Shown: positions 46,054-54,837 of the stretch, piece after piece | How positions within the stretch are numbered: position 1 is the stretch's first letter | Layout of the letters: every line of letters starts with the position of its first letter | DNA from: Streptomyces colonosanans | Lineage (GTDB): Bacteria > Actinomycetota > Actinomycetes > Streptomycetales > Streptomycetaceae | Reading direction: 5' to 3' | Length of the DNA stretch: 64,000 nt | Assembly: GCF_001866645.1 (NCBI RefSeq) | Contig: NZ_MLYP01000007.1 | Location: 123,201 to 187,200 of the forward strand | Translations under genes and position numbers: made by a program | Notes under the pieces: model-generated | Databases searched by the model: none | The model's input: only the letters and a program-made list of their open reading frames with translations | Told to the model about the DNA's origin: nothing

Positions 46054-46090
46054 ACGGAAGGGCGCCCCCGAACCGGGGGCGCCCTTCCGT
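46054..46090 (-). terminator. Terminator of the rex-hem operon
   Basis: A 17-bp perfect stem (ACGGAAGGGCGCCCCCG / CGGGGGCGCCCTTCCGT) with a 3-nt loop, 53 nt beyond the hemD stop. Confidence 0.8.
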
Positions 46091-46142
46091 CCATGAGCCG
46101 AAGGCGGCCAAGCTCACGCCACGCGAGGGGCGTGCCGCTCGG

Positions 46143-47846
46143 TCAGGTGGTCGAACGACGCCTCCGCGCCCCCGGCCTCCGCTCGCTCGGCCGCGTCACC
46201 GGGTCCCCGGCCTCCAGCGCGGCGGCGCGCCGCCTGAGGCCGAAGTCCGCCAGCGCCTCCGTCAGCTTGTGGACCGACGGCTCGGGCGACATGACGTCGA
46301 CGCGCAGGCCGTGCTCCTCCGCCGTCTTCGCGGTCGCCGGGCCGATGCAGGCGATCACCGTCACGTTGTGCGGCTTGCCCGCGATGCCCACCAGGTTCCG
46401 GACCGTGGACGACGAGGTGAACAGGACCGCGTCGAAGCCGCCACCCTTGATCGCCTCGCGGGTCTCGGCCGGCGGCGGCGAGGCGCGAACCGTCCGGTAC
46501 GCCGTGACGTCGTCGACCTCCCAGCCCAGTTCGATCAGACCGGCGACCAGGGTCTCCGTGGCGATGTCGGCGCGGGGCAGGAAGACACGGTCGATCGGGT
46601 CGAACACCGGGTCGTACGGCGGCCAGTCCTCCAGCAGACCGGCGGCGGACTGCTCCCCGGACGGGATCAGGTCCGGCTTCACACCGAAGGCCACCAGTGC
46701 CTTCGCCGTCTGCTCGCCGACCGCGGCCACCTTGATACCCGCGAAGGCACGCGCGTCGAGGCCGTACTCCTCAAACTTCTCCCGGACCGCCTTCACCGCG
46801 TTGACCGACGTGAACGCGATCCACTCGTACCGGCCCGTCACCAGGCCCTTGACCGCCCGCTCCATCTGCTGGGGCGTACGGGGCGGCTCGACGGCGATCG
46901 TCGGCACCTCGTGCGGCACGGCGCCGTACGACCGCAGCTGGTCGGAGAGCGACGCGGCCTGCTCCTTCGTCCGCGGGACGAGGACCTTCCAGCCGAACAG
47001 CGGCTTGCTCTCGAACCACGACAGCTGGTCGCGTTGCGCGGCGGATCGCTCACCGACCACGGCTATCACCGGCCGACAGCCCTCGGGGGAGGGCAGGACC
47101 TTCGCCTGCTTCAGCGTCTGCGCGATCGAGCCGAGCGTCGCGGACCAGGTGCGCTGCCGGGTCGTCGTACCGGCGATCGTCACCGTCAGCGGGGTGTCCG
47201 GCTTGCGGCCCGCGGCCACCAGTTCCCCGGCGGCGGCGGCCACCGAGTCCAGGGTCGTGGAGACCACAACCGTGCCGTCGGAGGCACCGACCTCGGTCCA
47301 GCAGCGCTCCGAGGCGGTCCGCGCGTCCACGAACCGTACGTCCGCACCCTGCGCGCCCCGCAGCGGCACACCCGCGTACGCGGGCACGCCCACGGCGGTG
47401 GCGATGCCTGGAACGACCTCGAAGGGAACGCCCGCGGTGACGCACGCCAGCATCTCCTCGGCCGCGTACGCGTCCAGGCCCGGGTCTCCGGTCACCGCAC
47501 GGACGACCCGCTTGCCGCCCCGCGATGCCTCCATGACAAGATGTGCGGCATCCCTCGACACAGGGACACCAGCGGTTGTCGACTCACCGCCGACGACCGC
47601 TAGTTGGGGCGTGCCCGTGCCCGGATGCGCACCCGTGAAGGGGTCCGTGTCCGTGGTCAGGACGGCGACGTCGGCCCTGGCATGCGTGCGCACCACGTCG
47701 AGCACCTCGTGCTCGCCGACGAGAACGTCCGCGTTCGCCAGCGCCTCCACGGCGCGCAGTGTGAGAAGTCCCGGATCCCCGGGTCCGGCACCGAGGAAGG
47801 TGACGTGCCCGTGGTCAAGGCCGGTGGGAAGGGTGGTGGGGCTCAA
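46143..47846 (-). CDS. hemD: SUMT-like/uroporphyrinogen-III synthase fusion
   Basis: 567 aa. Residues about 10-250 resemble uroporphyrinogen-III C-methyltransferase (FLGAGPGDPGLLTLRAVEAL; FEVVPGIATAVGVPAYAGVP), but the usual KGGDPFVFGRGGEE region reads TGDPGLDAYAAEEM, so methyltransferase activity is doubtful. Residues about 300-540 are HemD, the uroporphyrinogen-III synthase (KVLVPRTKEQAASLSDQLRS; WIAFTSVNAVKAVREKFEEY; AVLFTSSSTVRNLVGIAG). The start TTG 47846 overlaps the hemC stop (TTGA), with GGGAG upstream. Confidence 0.92.
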   Translation of the reverse strand: MSPTTLPTGLDHGHVTFLGAGPGDPGLLTLRAVEALANADVLVGEHEVLDVVRTHARADVAVLTTDTDPFTGAHPGTGTPQLAVVGGESTTAGVPVSRDAAHLVMEASRGGKRVVRAVTGDPGLDAYAAEEMLACVTAGVPFEVVPGIATAVGVPAYAGVPLRGAQGADVRFVDARTASERCWTEVGASDGTVVVSTTLDSVAAAAGELVAAGRKPDTPLTVTIAGTTTRQRTWSATLGSIAQTLKQAKVLPSPEGCRPVIAVVGERSAAQRDQLSWFESKPLFGWKVLVPRTKEQAASLSDQLRSYGAVPHEVPTIAVEPPRTPQQMERAVKGLVTGRYEWIAFTSVNAVKAVREKFEEYGLDARAFAGIKVAAVGEQTAKALVAFGVKPDLIPSGEQSAAGLLEDWPPYDPVFDPIDRVFLPRADIATETLVAGLIELGWEVDDVTAYRTVRASPPPAETREAIKGGGFDAVLFTSSSTVRNLVGIAGKPHNVTVIACIGPATAKTAEEHGLRVDVMSPEPSVHKLTEALADFGLRRRAAALEAGDPVTRPSERRPGARRRRSTT

Positions 47847-48850
47847 TGTGCTCGCTCCCCCATCAGACCGGCCGCGCCCTTGGCAAGCATCTCGGCGGCG
47901 AGTTCGCGACCGAGCGCCATCGCCTGGTCGTGCGTCTCGGGCACGGGACCGGTGGTGGACAGCTGCACCAGCGTCGAGCCGTCGGTCGCACCGACGACGC
48001 CGCGCAGGCGCATTTCCTTGACAGTCTGCCCGTCGGCCTGGGGGTCCCCCCGCTCGAGCGGAGCCGAGAGTGGGGGAAGGTCGGCCAACGCGCCCACAGG
48101 GGCGCTGCAACCGGCCTCCAGGGCGGCGAGCAGGGACCGCTCGGCGGTCACGGCGACCCGGGTGAAGGGGTCGTCGAGCTCGGCGAGCGCGGCGATCAGA
48201 GCAGTGTCTTGGGCGGTGTTCCCCGCCCTGCACTCGATCGCCAGTGCCCCCTGGCCGGGGGCGGGCAGAACCATGTCGACCGACAGGAAGTCGGTCACCT
48301 CGTCGATGCGCCCTATGCGGTTGAGTCCGGCCGCGGCGAGGACCACCGCGTCCAGTTCTCCGTCCCGGACGAATCCTATGCGCGTGTCGACATTGCCCCG
48401 GATCGGGACCGTCTCGATGTCGAGGCCGTGGGTGCGCGCGTATGCGTTCAACTGCGCCATGCGGCGCGGCGAGCCGGTGCCTATGCGGGCCCCGCGCGGC
48501 AGGTCGGTGAACTTCAGGGCGTCACGCGCCACGATCACGTCACGCGGGTCCTCACGCACGGGCACGGCGGCCAGCATCAGGCCCTCCGGCTGCGCGGTCG
48601 GCAGATCCTTGAGGGAGTGCACCGCGAAGTCGACCTCGCCGCGCAGGAGCGCCTCGCGCAGGGCCGCCACGAACACACCGGTGCCGCCGATCTGCGCGAG
48701 GTGCTCGCGGGAGATGTCGCCGTACGTCGTGATCTCCACGAGCTCCACGGGCCGTCCGGTCACCCTGGTCACGGCGTCCGCGACCTGACCGGACTGGGCC
48801 ATGGCCAGCTTGCTGCGCCTGGTCCCCAGCCTCAGTGCCTGCTCACTCAT
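47843..48850 (-). CDS. hemC: Porphobilinogen deaminase (hydroxymethylbilane synthase)
   Basis: 335 aa. It polymerises four porphobilinogens. Visible are RLGTRRSKLAMAQSGQVADA, VDFAVHSLKDLPT, IGTGSPRRMAQL, and the dipyrromethane-cofactor Cys248 in ALEAGCSAPVGA. Shortly after this Cys, residues about 257-271 (DLPPLSAPLERGDPQ) are encoded by an interspersed repeat and look inserted. ATG 48850 overlaps the hemA stop. Confidence 0.96.
   Translation of the reverse strand: MSEQALRLGTRRSKLAMAQSGQVADAVTRVTGRPVELVEITTYGDISREHLAQIGGTGVFVAALREALLRGEVDFAVHSLKDLPTAQPEGLMLAAVPVREDPRDVIVARDALKFTDLPRGARIGTGSPRRMAQLNAYARTHGLDIETVPIRGNVDTRIGFVRDGELDAVVLAAAGLNRIGRIDEVTDFLSVDMVLPAPGQGALAIECRAGNTAQDTALIAALAELDDPFTRVAVTAERSLLAALEAGCSAPVGALADLPPLSAPLERGDPQADGQTVKEMRLRGVVGATDGSTLVQLSTTGPVPETHDQAMALGRELAAEMLAKGAAGLMGERAH
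48040..48077. repeat. Interspersed palindromic repeat inside hemC, copy 3
   Basis: GGGGGTCCCCCCGCTCGAGC, then GGAGCCGAGAG, then TGGGGGA. This is a common Streptomyces repeat type, here within the hemC coding sequence and in frame, encoding PPLSAPLERGDP on the minus strand. Confidence 0.75.
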
Positions 48851-50625
48851 GCTCGCCCTCGGTTCTTGGCGTTCTCGGTGGTCGTGTCGTTCTCGGTGTC
48901 CTCGGCCCGGGTGACGGAGTCGATCGTCTCGGGGGCGAGGTCGAACAGGGTGCGCAACGCGTCCGCGTACCCGGCGCCGCCGGGCTCGGCCGCCAGCTGC
49001 TTGATCCGTACGGTCGGCGCGTGCAGCAGCTTGTCGACGACGCGCCGCACGGTCTGCGTGATCTCGGCGCGGTGCTTGGCGTCAAGGCCGGGCAGCCGTC
49101 CCTCCAGGCGCGCGATCTCGCCCGCCACCACGTCGGCGGCCATCGTGCGCAGCGCCACGACGGTGGGCGTGATGTGCGCGGCGCGCAGGGCGGCACCGAA
49201 CGCGGCGACCTCGTCGGAGACGATCCGCCGCACCCGGTCGACGTCGGCGGCCATCGGAGCGTCCGCGGACGCCTCGGCAAGCGATTCGATGTCGACGAGC
49301 CGCGCCCCGGGCAGCCGGTGCACGGCCGCGTCGATGTCCCGCGGCATCGCGAGGTCGAGCAGCGCGAGCACGGGCGCGGGGCGGGGGATCTCAACGGGTT
49401 CGGGGCGACGGCGCTCGGGGATTCGGCCGGTGGTGGCGACGGTCGCGACCAACGCGGTGATCACGTCGGCGTCGGCCTCCGGGTCGAGCACGGCGGCACC
49501 GGCGGTGGCACGGCCGCCACGCGGCTCCTCGGCACCCTTGTCCACCCAGGCGGCGTGCTGCTCCAGCTCGGCGGTCGCCATCCCGGCGACGGCGGCCTCG
49601 CCGAGCACCGAGAACCCGGCGGTGCCCTGCACGGCGGACAGGTCCAGCGGGCAGTCGTCCTCGGTGCCCGCGGGCCGGTCGGCCGTACGGGCGTCAGCCG
49701 CACGAGGACCGGCGGCGGAAGTGTCGGTGGTGCGGGCGGACGTGGCACCCGGAGCGGGAACGAACGGGGGCACCGCCCCGTCCACGCGTCCCTCCAGCGC
49801 GGTGGCAACCGTCTGGGCCGTGAGGACCAGACCGGTCGCGCCCGTACAGGACACCGCGACGTCGGCACGGGTCAGCTCGTCCGGCACCATCTCCATCGGC
49901 ACGGCGCGCGCCAGCACGTCGGTGTCGTCCGCCTCCGTGAGGATCTGCGCGAGCCGCTCGGCGCGTTCCATGGTGCGGTTGGCGATCACGATCTCGGACA
50001 CGCCGGCGCGCGCGAGGGTCGCCGCGGCCAGCGAGGACATGGAGCCCGCGCCGATCACGAGGGCGCGCTTGCCCTTGGCCCAGGTCTCGACCGGCGTACC
50101 GGACGACAGCTGCTCCAGGCCGAAGGTCACCAGCGACTGCCCGGCACGGTCGATGTCCGTCTCGGAGTGGGCACGCTTGCCGACCCGCAGGGCCTGCTGG
50201 AACAGGTCGTTCAGCAGCCGGCCGGCGGTGTGCCGTTCCTGCGCGGCGGCCAGGGAGTTCTTGATCTGGCCGAGGATCTGCCCCTCGCCCACGACCATGG
50301 AATCCAGCCCGCAGGCCACCGAGAACAGGTGGTGGACGGCCCGGTCCTCGTAGTGCACGTAGAGGTAGGGGGTCAGCTCGTCGAGGCCGACCCCGCTGTG
50401 CTGGGCGAGGAGAGTGGACAGCTCGGCGACACCGGCGTGGAACTTGTCCACGTCGGCGTACAGCTCGATGCGGTTGCAGGTGGCGAGCACCGCGGCCTCG
50501 GTGGCCGGCTCGGCGGCGACCGTGTCCTGGATCAGCTTGGCCCGGGCGTCCATGGCCAGCGCGGCCCGTTCAAGGACGCTGACCGGAGCGCTGCGGTGGC
50601 TCAGCCCGACGACGAGAAGACTCAT
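48847..50625 (-). CDS. hemA: Glutamyl-tRNA reductase
   Basis: 592 aa, longer than the usual 420-450. It reduces glutamyl-tRNA to glutamate-1-semialdehyde. The active-site Cys50 lies in VLATCNRIELYADVDKF, the NADPH domain is LVIGAGSMSSLAAATL, and conserved segments include GLDSMVVGEGQILGQIKNS. An Ala/Pro/Thr-rich insertion of about 130 residues lies around 280-410, before ALLDLAMPRDIDAAV. ATG 50625 overlaps the rex stop (ATGA). Confidence 0.96.
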   Translation of the reverse strand: MSLLVVGLSHRSAPVSVLERAALAMDARAKLIQDTVAAEPATEAAVLATCNRIELYADVDKFHAGVAELSTLLAQHSGVGLDELTPYLYVHYEDRAVHHLFSVACGLDSMVVGEGQILGQIKNSLAAAQERHTAGRLLNDLFQQALRVGKRAHSETDIDRAGQSLVTFGLEQLSSGTPVETWAKGKRALVIGAGSMSSLAAATLARAGVSEIVIANRTMERAERLAQILTEADDTDVLARAVPMEMVPDELTRADVAVSCTGATGLVLTAQTVATALEGRVDGAVPPFVPAPGATSARTTDTSAAGPRAADARTADRPAGTEDDCPLDLSAVQGTAGFSVLGEAAVAGMATAELEQHAAWVDKGAEEPRGGRATAGAAVLDPEADADVITALVATVATTGRIPERRRPEPVEIPRPAPVLALLDLAMPRDIDAAVHRLPGARLVDIESLAEASADAPMAADVDRVRRIVSDEVAAFGAALRAAHITPTVVALRTMAADVVAGEIARLEGRLPGLDAKHRAEITQTVRRVVDKLLHAPTVRIKQLAAEPGGAGYADALRTLFDLAPETIDSVTRAEDTENDTTTENAKNRGRA

Positions 50626-51383
50626 GCCGGCATCACGGCGGGGACATCCCCGTCGGGCCCCTTGTCGGTGTTCTCCCGGGCCGCGGCAGCGGAGGCCGGC
50701 AGACCGTCGGGCAGGGCTTCCTCGCCGGCCTTGCGCTGCTCGTGGAAGGCGAGGATCTGCAGCTCGATGGAGAGGTCGACCTTGCGCACGTCGACGCCGT
50801 CCGGGACGGACAGCACGGTCGGCGCGAAGTTCAGGATGGACGTCACACCCGCGGCCACGAGGCGGTCGCAGACCTGCTGGGCGGCACCGGCCGGGGTCGC
50901 GATGACACCGATCGACACCCCGTGGCCCTTGATGATCTTCTCCAGGTCGTCGGTGTGCTGGACCGGGATGCCCGCGACCGGCTTCCCGGCCATCGCCGGA
51001 TCCGCGTCGATGAGCGCCGCGATCCGGAAACCACGGGAGGCGAACCCGCCGTAATTGGCCAGCGCCGCGCCGAGGTTACCGATACCGACGATCACAACCG
51101 GCCAGTCCTGGGTCAGGCCCAGCTCGCGGGAGATCTGGTACACGAGATACTCGACGTCGTAACCCACGCCCCGGGTCCCGTAGGAACCGAGGTAGGAGAA
51201 GTCCTTGCGCAGCTTCGCGGAGTTGACCCCCGCGGCGGCGGCCAGCTCCTCGGAGGAGACCGTGGGCACCGAGCGCTCCGACAGTGCGGTCAGGGCTCGG
51301 AGGTACAGCGGAAGCCGGGCGACGGTGGCCTCGGGAATCCCTCGGCTGCGGGTCGCCGGTCGGTGAGTTCGGCCAGTTGCCAC
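50622..51383 (-). CDS. rex: Redox-sensing repressor Rex
   Basis: 253 aa from GTG 51383 (AGGAGC upstream). The N-terminal winged helix (IPEATVARLPLYLRALTALS; VNSAKLRKDFSYLGSYGTRG) precedes a Rossmann domain that binds NADH/NAD+ (VVIVGIGNLGAALANYGGF). NADH binding releases Rex from its operator. It heads the rex-hemA-hemC-hemD operon, and a consensus-like Rex site lies 77 nt upstream, implying autoregulation. Confidence 0.97.
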   Translation of the reverse strand: MATGRTHRPATRSRGIPEATVARLPLYLRALTALSERSVPTVSSEELAAAAGVNSAKLRKDFSYLGSYGTRGVGYDVEYLVYQISRELGLTQDWPVVIVGIGNLGAALANYGGFASRGFRIAALIDADPAMAGKPVAGIPVQHTDDLEKIIKGHGVSIGVIATPAGAAQQVCDRLVAAGVTSILNFAPTVLSVPDGVDVRKVDLSIELQILAFHEQRKAGEEALPDGLPASAAAARENTDKGPDGDVPAVMPA

Positions 51384-51459
51384 GGTGCTCCTGCGGGTAG
51401 AGCGGGGCTGTAGGCGGTCATACGTCCCCAGACCGCCCCGTCGAATGCAGGCTATGTCT

Positions 51460-51477
51460 TTGTGAACGTGTGCACAA
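51460..51477. promoter_or_regulatory. Rex operator upstream of rex-hem
   Basis: TTGTGAACGTGTGCACAA closely matches the Streptomyces Rex operator (TTGTGAA-n6-TTCACAA type; one arm is changed to TGCACAA). It is 77 nt before the rex GTG, a sensible autoregulatory position. Confidence 0.85.
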
Positions 51478-51503
51478 AGATTGTGTCCGATTTGCCCGGC
51501 CAA

Positions 51504-51519
51504 CGTGACCGGGGTCACG
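51504..51519. promoter_or_regulatory. CGTGACC-n2-GGTCACG dyad, Crp-like
   Basis: A perfect 16-bp dyad, CGTGACCGGGGTCACG, upstream of the Rex site. It fits GTG-n6-GNCAC, the Streptomyces Crp motif as I recall it; binding here is unproven. Confidence 0.4.
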
Positions 51520-51706
51520 CGCACCCGGCACTCCGATACGGAACCGGCGCGCAGGCGCAGCCGTCCCTTGCATCTTGGGGGCAAAACCGCACACTCTCCT
51601 CAACAATCCACGCCCCCGAGACCGATCGCCGTCGATCCTAAGTGACTTTCCGGACTACTCGGACTGCCCGGTCAGGCCGGGACCCGACCTCGCGAGGCAG
51701 CCGGCC

Positions 51707-52009
51707 CTAGATGAGGGCCTTGCGCAGCCGGTCCTCGTTCACACGCCAGAAGGTGTGCTGCGCGCCGTCGACCAGCACGACCGGGATCTGCTCCCAGTAC
51801 TCGCGGTGGAGCTCCTCGTCCTGGGTGATGTCCTTCTTCTCCCAGGGGACGCCGAGCTCGCCGCAGACCCTCTCGATGACGATCTGTGCGTCATCGCACA
51901 GATGACATCCGGGCTTCCCGATGAGGGTGACGAGGTGCCCCTGAGCAGCCTGCGCATTCCGGGCGTTCTGGGCGGACCCCCGCCGAAAGATGGGACTCAT
52001 GTCGGCCAT
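51707..52009 (-). CDS. Glutaredoxin-like DUF836 protein
   Basis: 100 aa. The thioredoxin fold with active site CHLC (Cys35, Cys38) in [18 protein letters not shown] and cis-Pro region [13 protein letters not shown] matches the DUF836 glutaredoxin-like group. Partner reductant unknown. ATG 52009 has GGAGCGAGA upstream; ATG 52000 is an alternative. It lies upstream of rex on the same strand, separated by 323 nt that hold the rex regulatory sites. Confidence 0.9.
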   Translation of the reverse strand: MADMSPIFRRGSAQNARNAQAAQGHLVTLIGKPGCHLCDDAQIVIERVCGELGVPWEKKDITQDEELHREYWEQIPVVLVDGAQHTFWRVNEDRLRKALI

Positions 52010-52197
52010 TCTCGCTCCAGTGGACGGAAAAAAGAGGGGACCGTTCGGCCCACAACGACACCCCGACCGGCCATCCCCGGCACCCCGGGCGACCGCAACC
52101 GGTTCCGACCGGCCCTGAAGGGCACCCCGGCCGCCACGCCGACGGGACGGTTCCCTGTGGGGCGGCTCCTTTCCGGCTTCCTCAACGACACGGTCAC

Positions 52198-52211
52198 GCT
52201 GTGTTCACAGC
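52198..52211. promoter_or_regulatory. GCTGTG-n2-CACAGC dyad before HAD gene
   Basis: GCTGTGTTCACAGC is a 6-bp-arm dyad located 53 nt before the HAD-IB start. It is a possible operator; no regulator is assigned. Confidence 0.3.
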
Positions 52212-52263
52212 CTCCAAACCTCTCGGCTCCGGAAGCACCGAACAGAATGGCTATGCTCACGGC

Positions 52264-53190
52264 ATGGCCGCTCTCGGATGGCTCACTTCCCGTAGGCGCT
52301 CCGCCACGGCGCGGAGCGTGTTGGCAGGCGAGGCCTCGGCGGAGGCGGCGCGCAAGTCGTCGCAGGACGCCGACTCGCAGGACGCCTCCGACCAGGAGGC
52401 TCAGTTCCCGGTCCTCGGCGACGACAGAGCCGCCGCGTTCTTCGACCTGGACAACACCGTGATGCAGGGTGCCGCGCTGTTCCACTTCGGCCGCGGCCTC
52501 TACAAGCGGAAATTCTTCGAGACGCGCGACCTGGCGAAGTTCGCGTGGCAGCAGGCGTGGTTCCGGCTGGCCGGGGTGGAGGACCCCGAGCACATGCAGG
52601 ACGCGCGGGACTCGGCGCTGTCGATCGTGAAGGGCCACCGTGTCGCCGAGCTGATGTCGATCGGCGAGGAGATCTACGACGAGTACATGGCCGAGCGGAT
52701 CTGGCCGGGTACGCGGGCGCTGGCACAGGCGCACCTGGACGCGGGCCAGCGGGTGTGGCTCGTCACGGCCGCGCCCGTCGAGATCGCCACGGTGATCGCC
52801 CGCCGCCTGGGGCTGACCGGGGCGCTGGGCACGGTGGCGGAGTCGATCGGCGGCGTGTACACGGGCAGGCTGGTGGGCGAACCCCTGCACGGCCCGGCGA
52901 AGGCGGAGGCGGTACGCGCGCTGGCGGCGGCAGAAGGCCTGGACCTCTCCCGCTGCGCGGCGTACAGCGACTCCCACAATGACATTCCGATGCTGTCGCT
53001 GGTGGGCCACCCCTACGCGATCAACCCGGACGCGAAGCTCCGCAAGCACGCCCGCACCTACGACTGGCGACTGCGCGACTACCGCACGGCCCGCAAGGCG
53101 GCGAAGGTGGGCCTGCCCGCGGCGGCCGGCGTGGGCGCGGTGGCGGGTGGCACGGCAGCGGCGATCGCCCTGCACCGCCGCCGCCGCTGA
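52264..53190 (+). CDS. HAD-IB family phosphatase/hydrolase
   Basis: 308 aa from ATG 52264 ([10 protein letters not shown]). HAD motif I is [11 protein letters not shown] (Asp61/Asp63), motif [18 protein letters not shown], and the late motif [20 protein letters not shown]. This matches the IB/SerB-like actinobacterial group. A C-terminal hydrophobic helix ([20 protein letters not shown]) and basic end may contact the membrane. Substrate unknown. Confidence 0.93.
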   Translation: MAALGWLTSRRRSATARSVLAGEASAEAARKSSQDADSQDASDQEAQFPVLGDDRAAAFFDLDNTVMQGAALFHFGRGLYKRKFFETRDLAKFAWQQAWFRLAGVEDPEHMQDARDSALSIVKGHRVAELMSIGEEIYDEYMAERIWPGTRALAQAHLDAGQRVWLVTAAPVEIATVIARRLGLTGALGTVAESIGGVYTGRLVGEPLHGPAKAEAVRALAAAEGLDLSRCAAYSDSHNDIPMLSLVGHPYAINPDAKLRKHARTYDWRLRDYRTARKAAKVGLPAAAGVGAVAGGTAAAIALHRRRR

Positions 53191-53466
53191 CGGCCCCTAC
53201 CGGGGCGGGGCACCTACGGCCGCCGCTGCGCGGGCGCGACCCGGCGGCGGACAGGGCAGGCGTGTCGCCTGCCGGGGACACTAGGCCATTCGGGTTATTC
53301 CGACCCCCCGGCCCCTCACTCTCCGCACACGATTTCAGGCCCCCGAGGGCCGCGCTCCTCCGGAGCCCTCTCCTGCACGCCCGGCCACAACACGCCCCCC
53401 ACTCAGACGGAAGACGAACTCTTTCGATCAACAAGTGGTCACTGTGCGGTATTTGAGCGAGCGCTA

Positions 53467-53493
53467 ATCGGTTACGGAAGCGACGTAATCGAT
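53467..53493. promoter_or_regulatory. Long dyad upstream of bldN
   Basis: ATCGGTTACG and CGTAATCGAT (9/10 complementary) with a 7-nt spacer, 134 nt before the bldN start. Developmental regulators act on bldN in streptomycetes, including BldD; the TTAC/GTAA arms are compatible with such a site but do not fit a BldD box exactly. Confidence 0.4.
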
Positions 53494-53626
53494 GATTTGA
53501 GCAACTGGGTGTAGTGCGCCCTGTACTAAGCGTTATTCTCCTCAGACGCATTCCGGTACCTCCGTCGCCACGACGGGTGAACGGTCCCGTACTGCACGTG
53601 ATGGAAGCTCTGCCTCTGGGAGTCCC

Positions 53627-54406
53627 GTGTACCCACACGTCGGGGTTGACACCTCGGGCCTGGCTACGCTGCGCGCAGCGGTCCGCGACCTCTTGCGCGG
53701 CTTCGTCCCCACCGCGTACGCCGTACCCGCCTTCGCCACCGCCGCTCCCGTCGGCCCGTGCTACGCACTGGCGGACGGCAGCACCACGGTCGGCGGCAGA
53801 CGGGGCCGCTCCGGCTCCGCCGCCCCCACCACCACACGCCGCCCGGCCGCGGACAGCGACAGCGCCCGCATGATGGACCTGGTCGAGCGCGCCCAGGCCG
53901 GTGAGGCGGACGCCTTCGGACGCCTGTACGACCAGTACAGCGACACCGTGTACCGCTACATCTACTACCGCGTGGGGGGCAAGGCGACCGCCGAGGACCT
54001 CACCAGCGAGACCTTTCTGCGCGCCCTTCGCCGGATCGGCACCTTCACCTGGCAGGGCCGCGACTTCGGCGCCTGGCTCGTCACCATCGCCCGCAACCTC
54101 GTCGCCGACCACTTCAAGTCCAGCCGCTTCCGGCTCGAAGTGACCACCGGGGAGATGCTCGACGCCAACGAGGTCGAGCGCTCCCCCGAGGACTCCGTCC
54201 TGGAGTCCCTCTCCAACGCCGCGCTGCTCGACGCCGTACGACGGCTCAACCCCCAGCAGCAGGAGTGCGTGACGCTCCGCTTCCTCCAGGGCCTCTCCGT
54301 CGCCGAGACCGCCCGTGTGATGGGTAAGAACGAAGGCGCGATCAAGACCCTCCAGTACCGCGCCGTCCGCACCCTCGCCCGGCTCCTGCCGGAAGACGCC
54401 CGCTGA
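53627..54406 (+). CDS. bldN: Developmental ECF sigma factor BldN (pro-form)
   Basis: 259 aa, GTG 53627 with GGGAG upstream. The N-terminal extension (about 85 residues; MYPHVGVDTSGLATLRAAVR) precedes sigma2 (EADAFGRLYDQYSDTVYRYI; TSETFLRALRRIGTF) and sigma4 (RLNPQQQECVTLRFLQGLSV; TARVMGKNEGAIKTLQYRAV). BldN is made as a pro-protein and drives aerial-development genes. Placement before rsbN supports the name. Confidence 0.95.
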   Translation: MYPHVGVDTSGLATLRAAVRDLLRGFVPTAYAVPAFATAAPVGPCYALADGSTTVGGRRGRSGSAAPTTTRRPAADSDSARMMDLVERAQAGEADAFGRLYDQYSDTVYRYIYYRVGGKATAEDLTSETFLRALRRIGTFTWQGRDFGAWLVTIARNLVADHFKSSRFRLEVTTGEMLDANEVERSPEDSVLESLSNAALLDAVRRLNPQQQECVTLRFLQGLSVAETARVMGKNEGAIKTLQYRAVRTLARLLPEDAR

Positions 54407-54427
54407 ACCCCGCGAGAGCCCAATCCC

Positions 54428-54514
54428 GCACCGAGCCGCCGCACACGCCACTCCGTGCACCGAGCCGCCGCGCACACCGCGCACCAGGTGGCGCACCAGG
54501 TGGCGCACGAGCCG
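54428..54514. repeat. Low-complexity direct repeats between bldN and rsbN
   Basis: GCACCGAGCCGCCGC occurs twice (near 54428 and 54456), and GCGCACCAGGTG is tandemly repeated at 54479-54490 and 54491-54502, with a decayed third unit. The stretch is otherwise non-coding. Confidence 0.6.
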
Positions 54515-54678
54515 CCGCACGCACCGCACCGCGCCGCACACCGGCGTCGCCCCGCCTTTTCACCCGCGCCCGGCCCCCGTCGCAGCCCGCGCCCGCACCC
54601 AGCCGACCACACACCCGATGACCGTCAACTCACCATTCACGCCCAGCAGTTGACTTCTCAAGACGGCCCTCCTTCGTC

Positions 54679-54707
54679 CGTAACCGAAGTACCGAGCCGC
54701 TCGTTGT
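54679..54707 (+). promoter_or_regulatory. Candidate BldN-dependent promoter for rsbN
   Basis: CGTAAC and CGTTGT are separated by 17 nt, about 130 nt before rsbN. From memory, BldN promoters look like CGTAAC-n16/17-CGTTGA, so rsbN may be made under BldN control as a feedback loop. Confidence 0.5.
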
Positions 54708-54837
54708 GCGGGATACAGGCTCCCTGTGGTCACAGCCCGGCTACCCTCGATCACTCGATCGTGTGGCAGCGATCGGGCGTGCAACCCTCAGGATCCCCTG
54801 GGGAGTCCGACCGTCATGATGAGAGGAGGTGCCGCCA

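Noticed and set aside
54428..54514. Low-complexity repeats after bldN as a CRISPR-like array
   Set aside because: Units are 12-15 nt with no spacers of constant length, consistent with slippage in GC-rich DNA.
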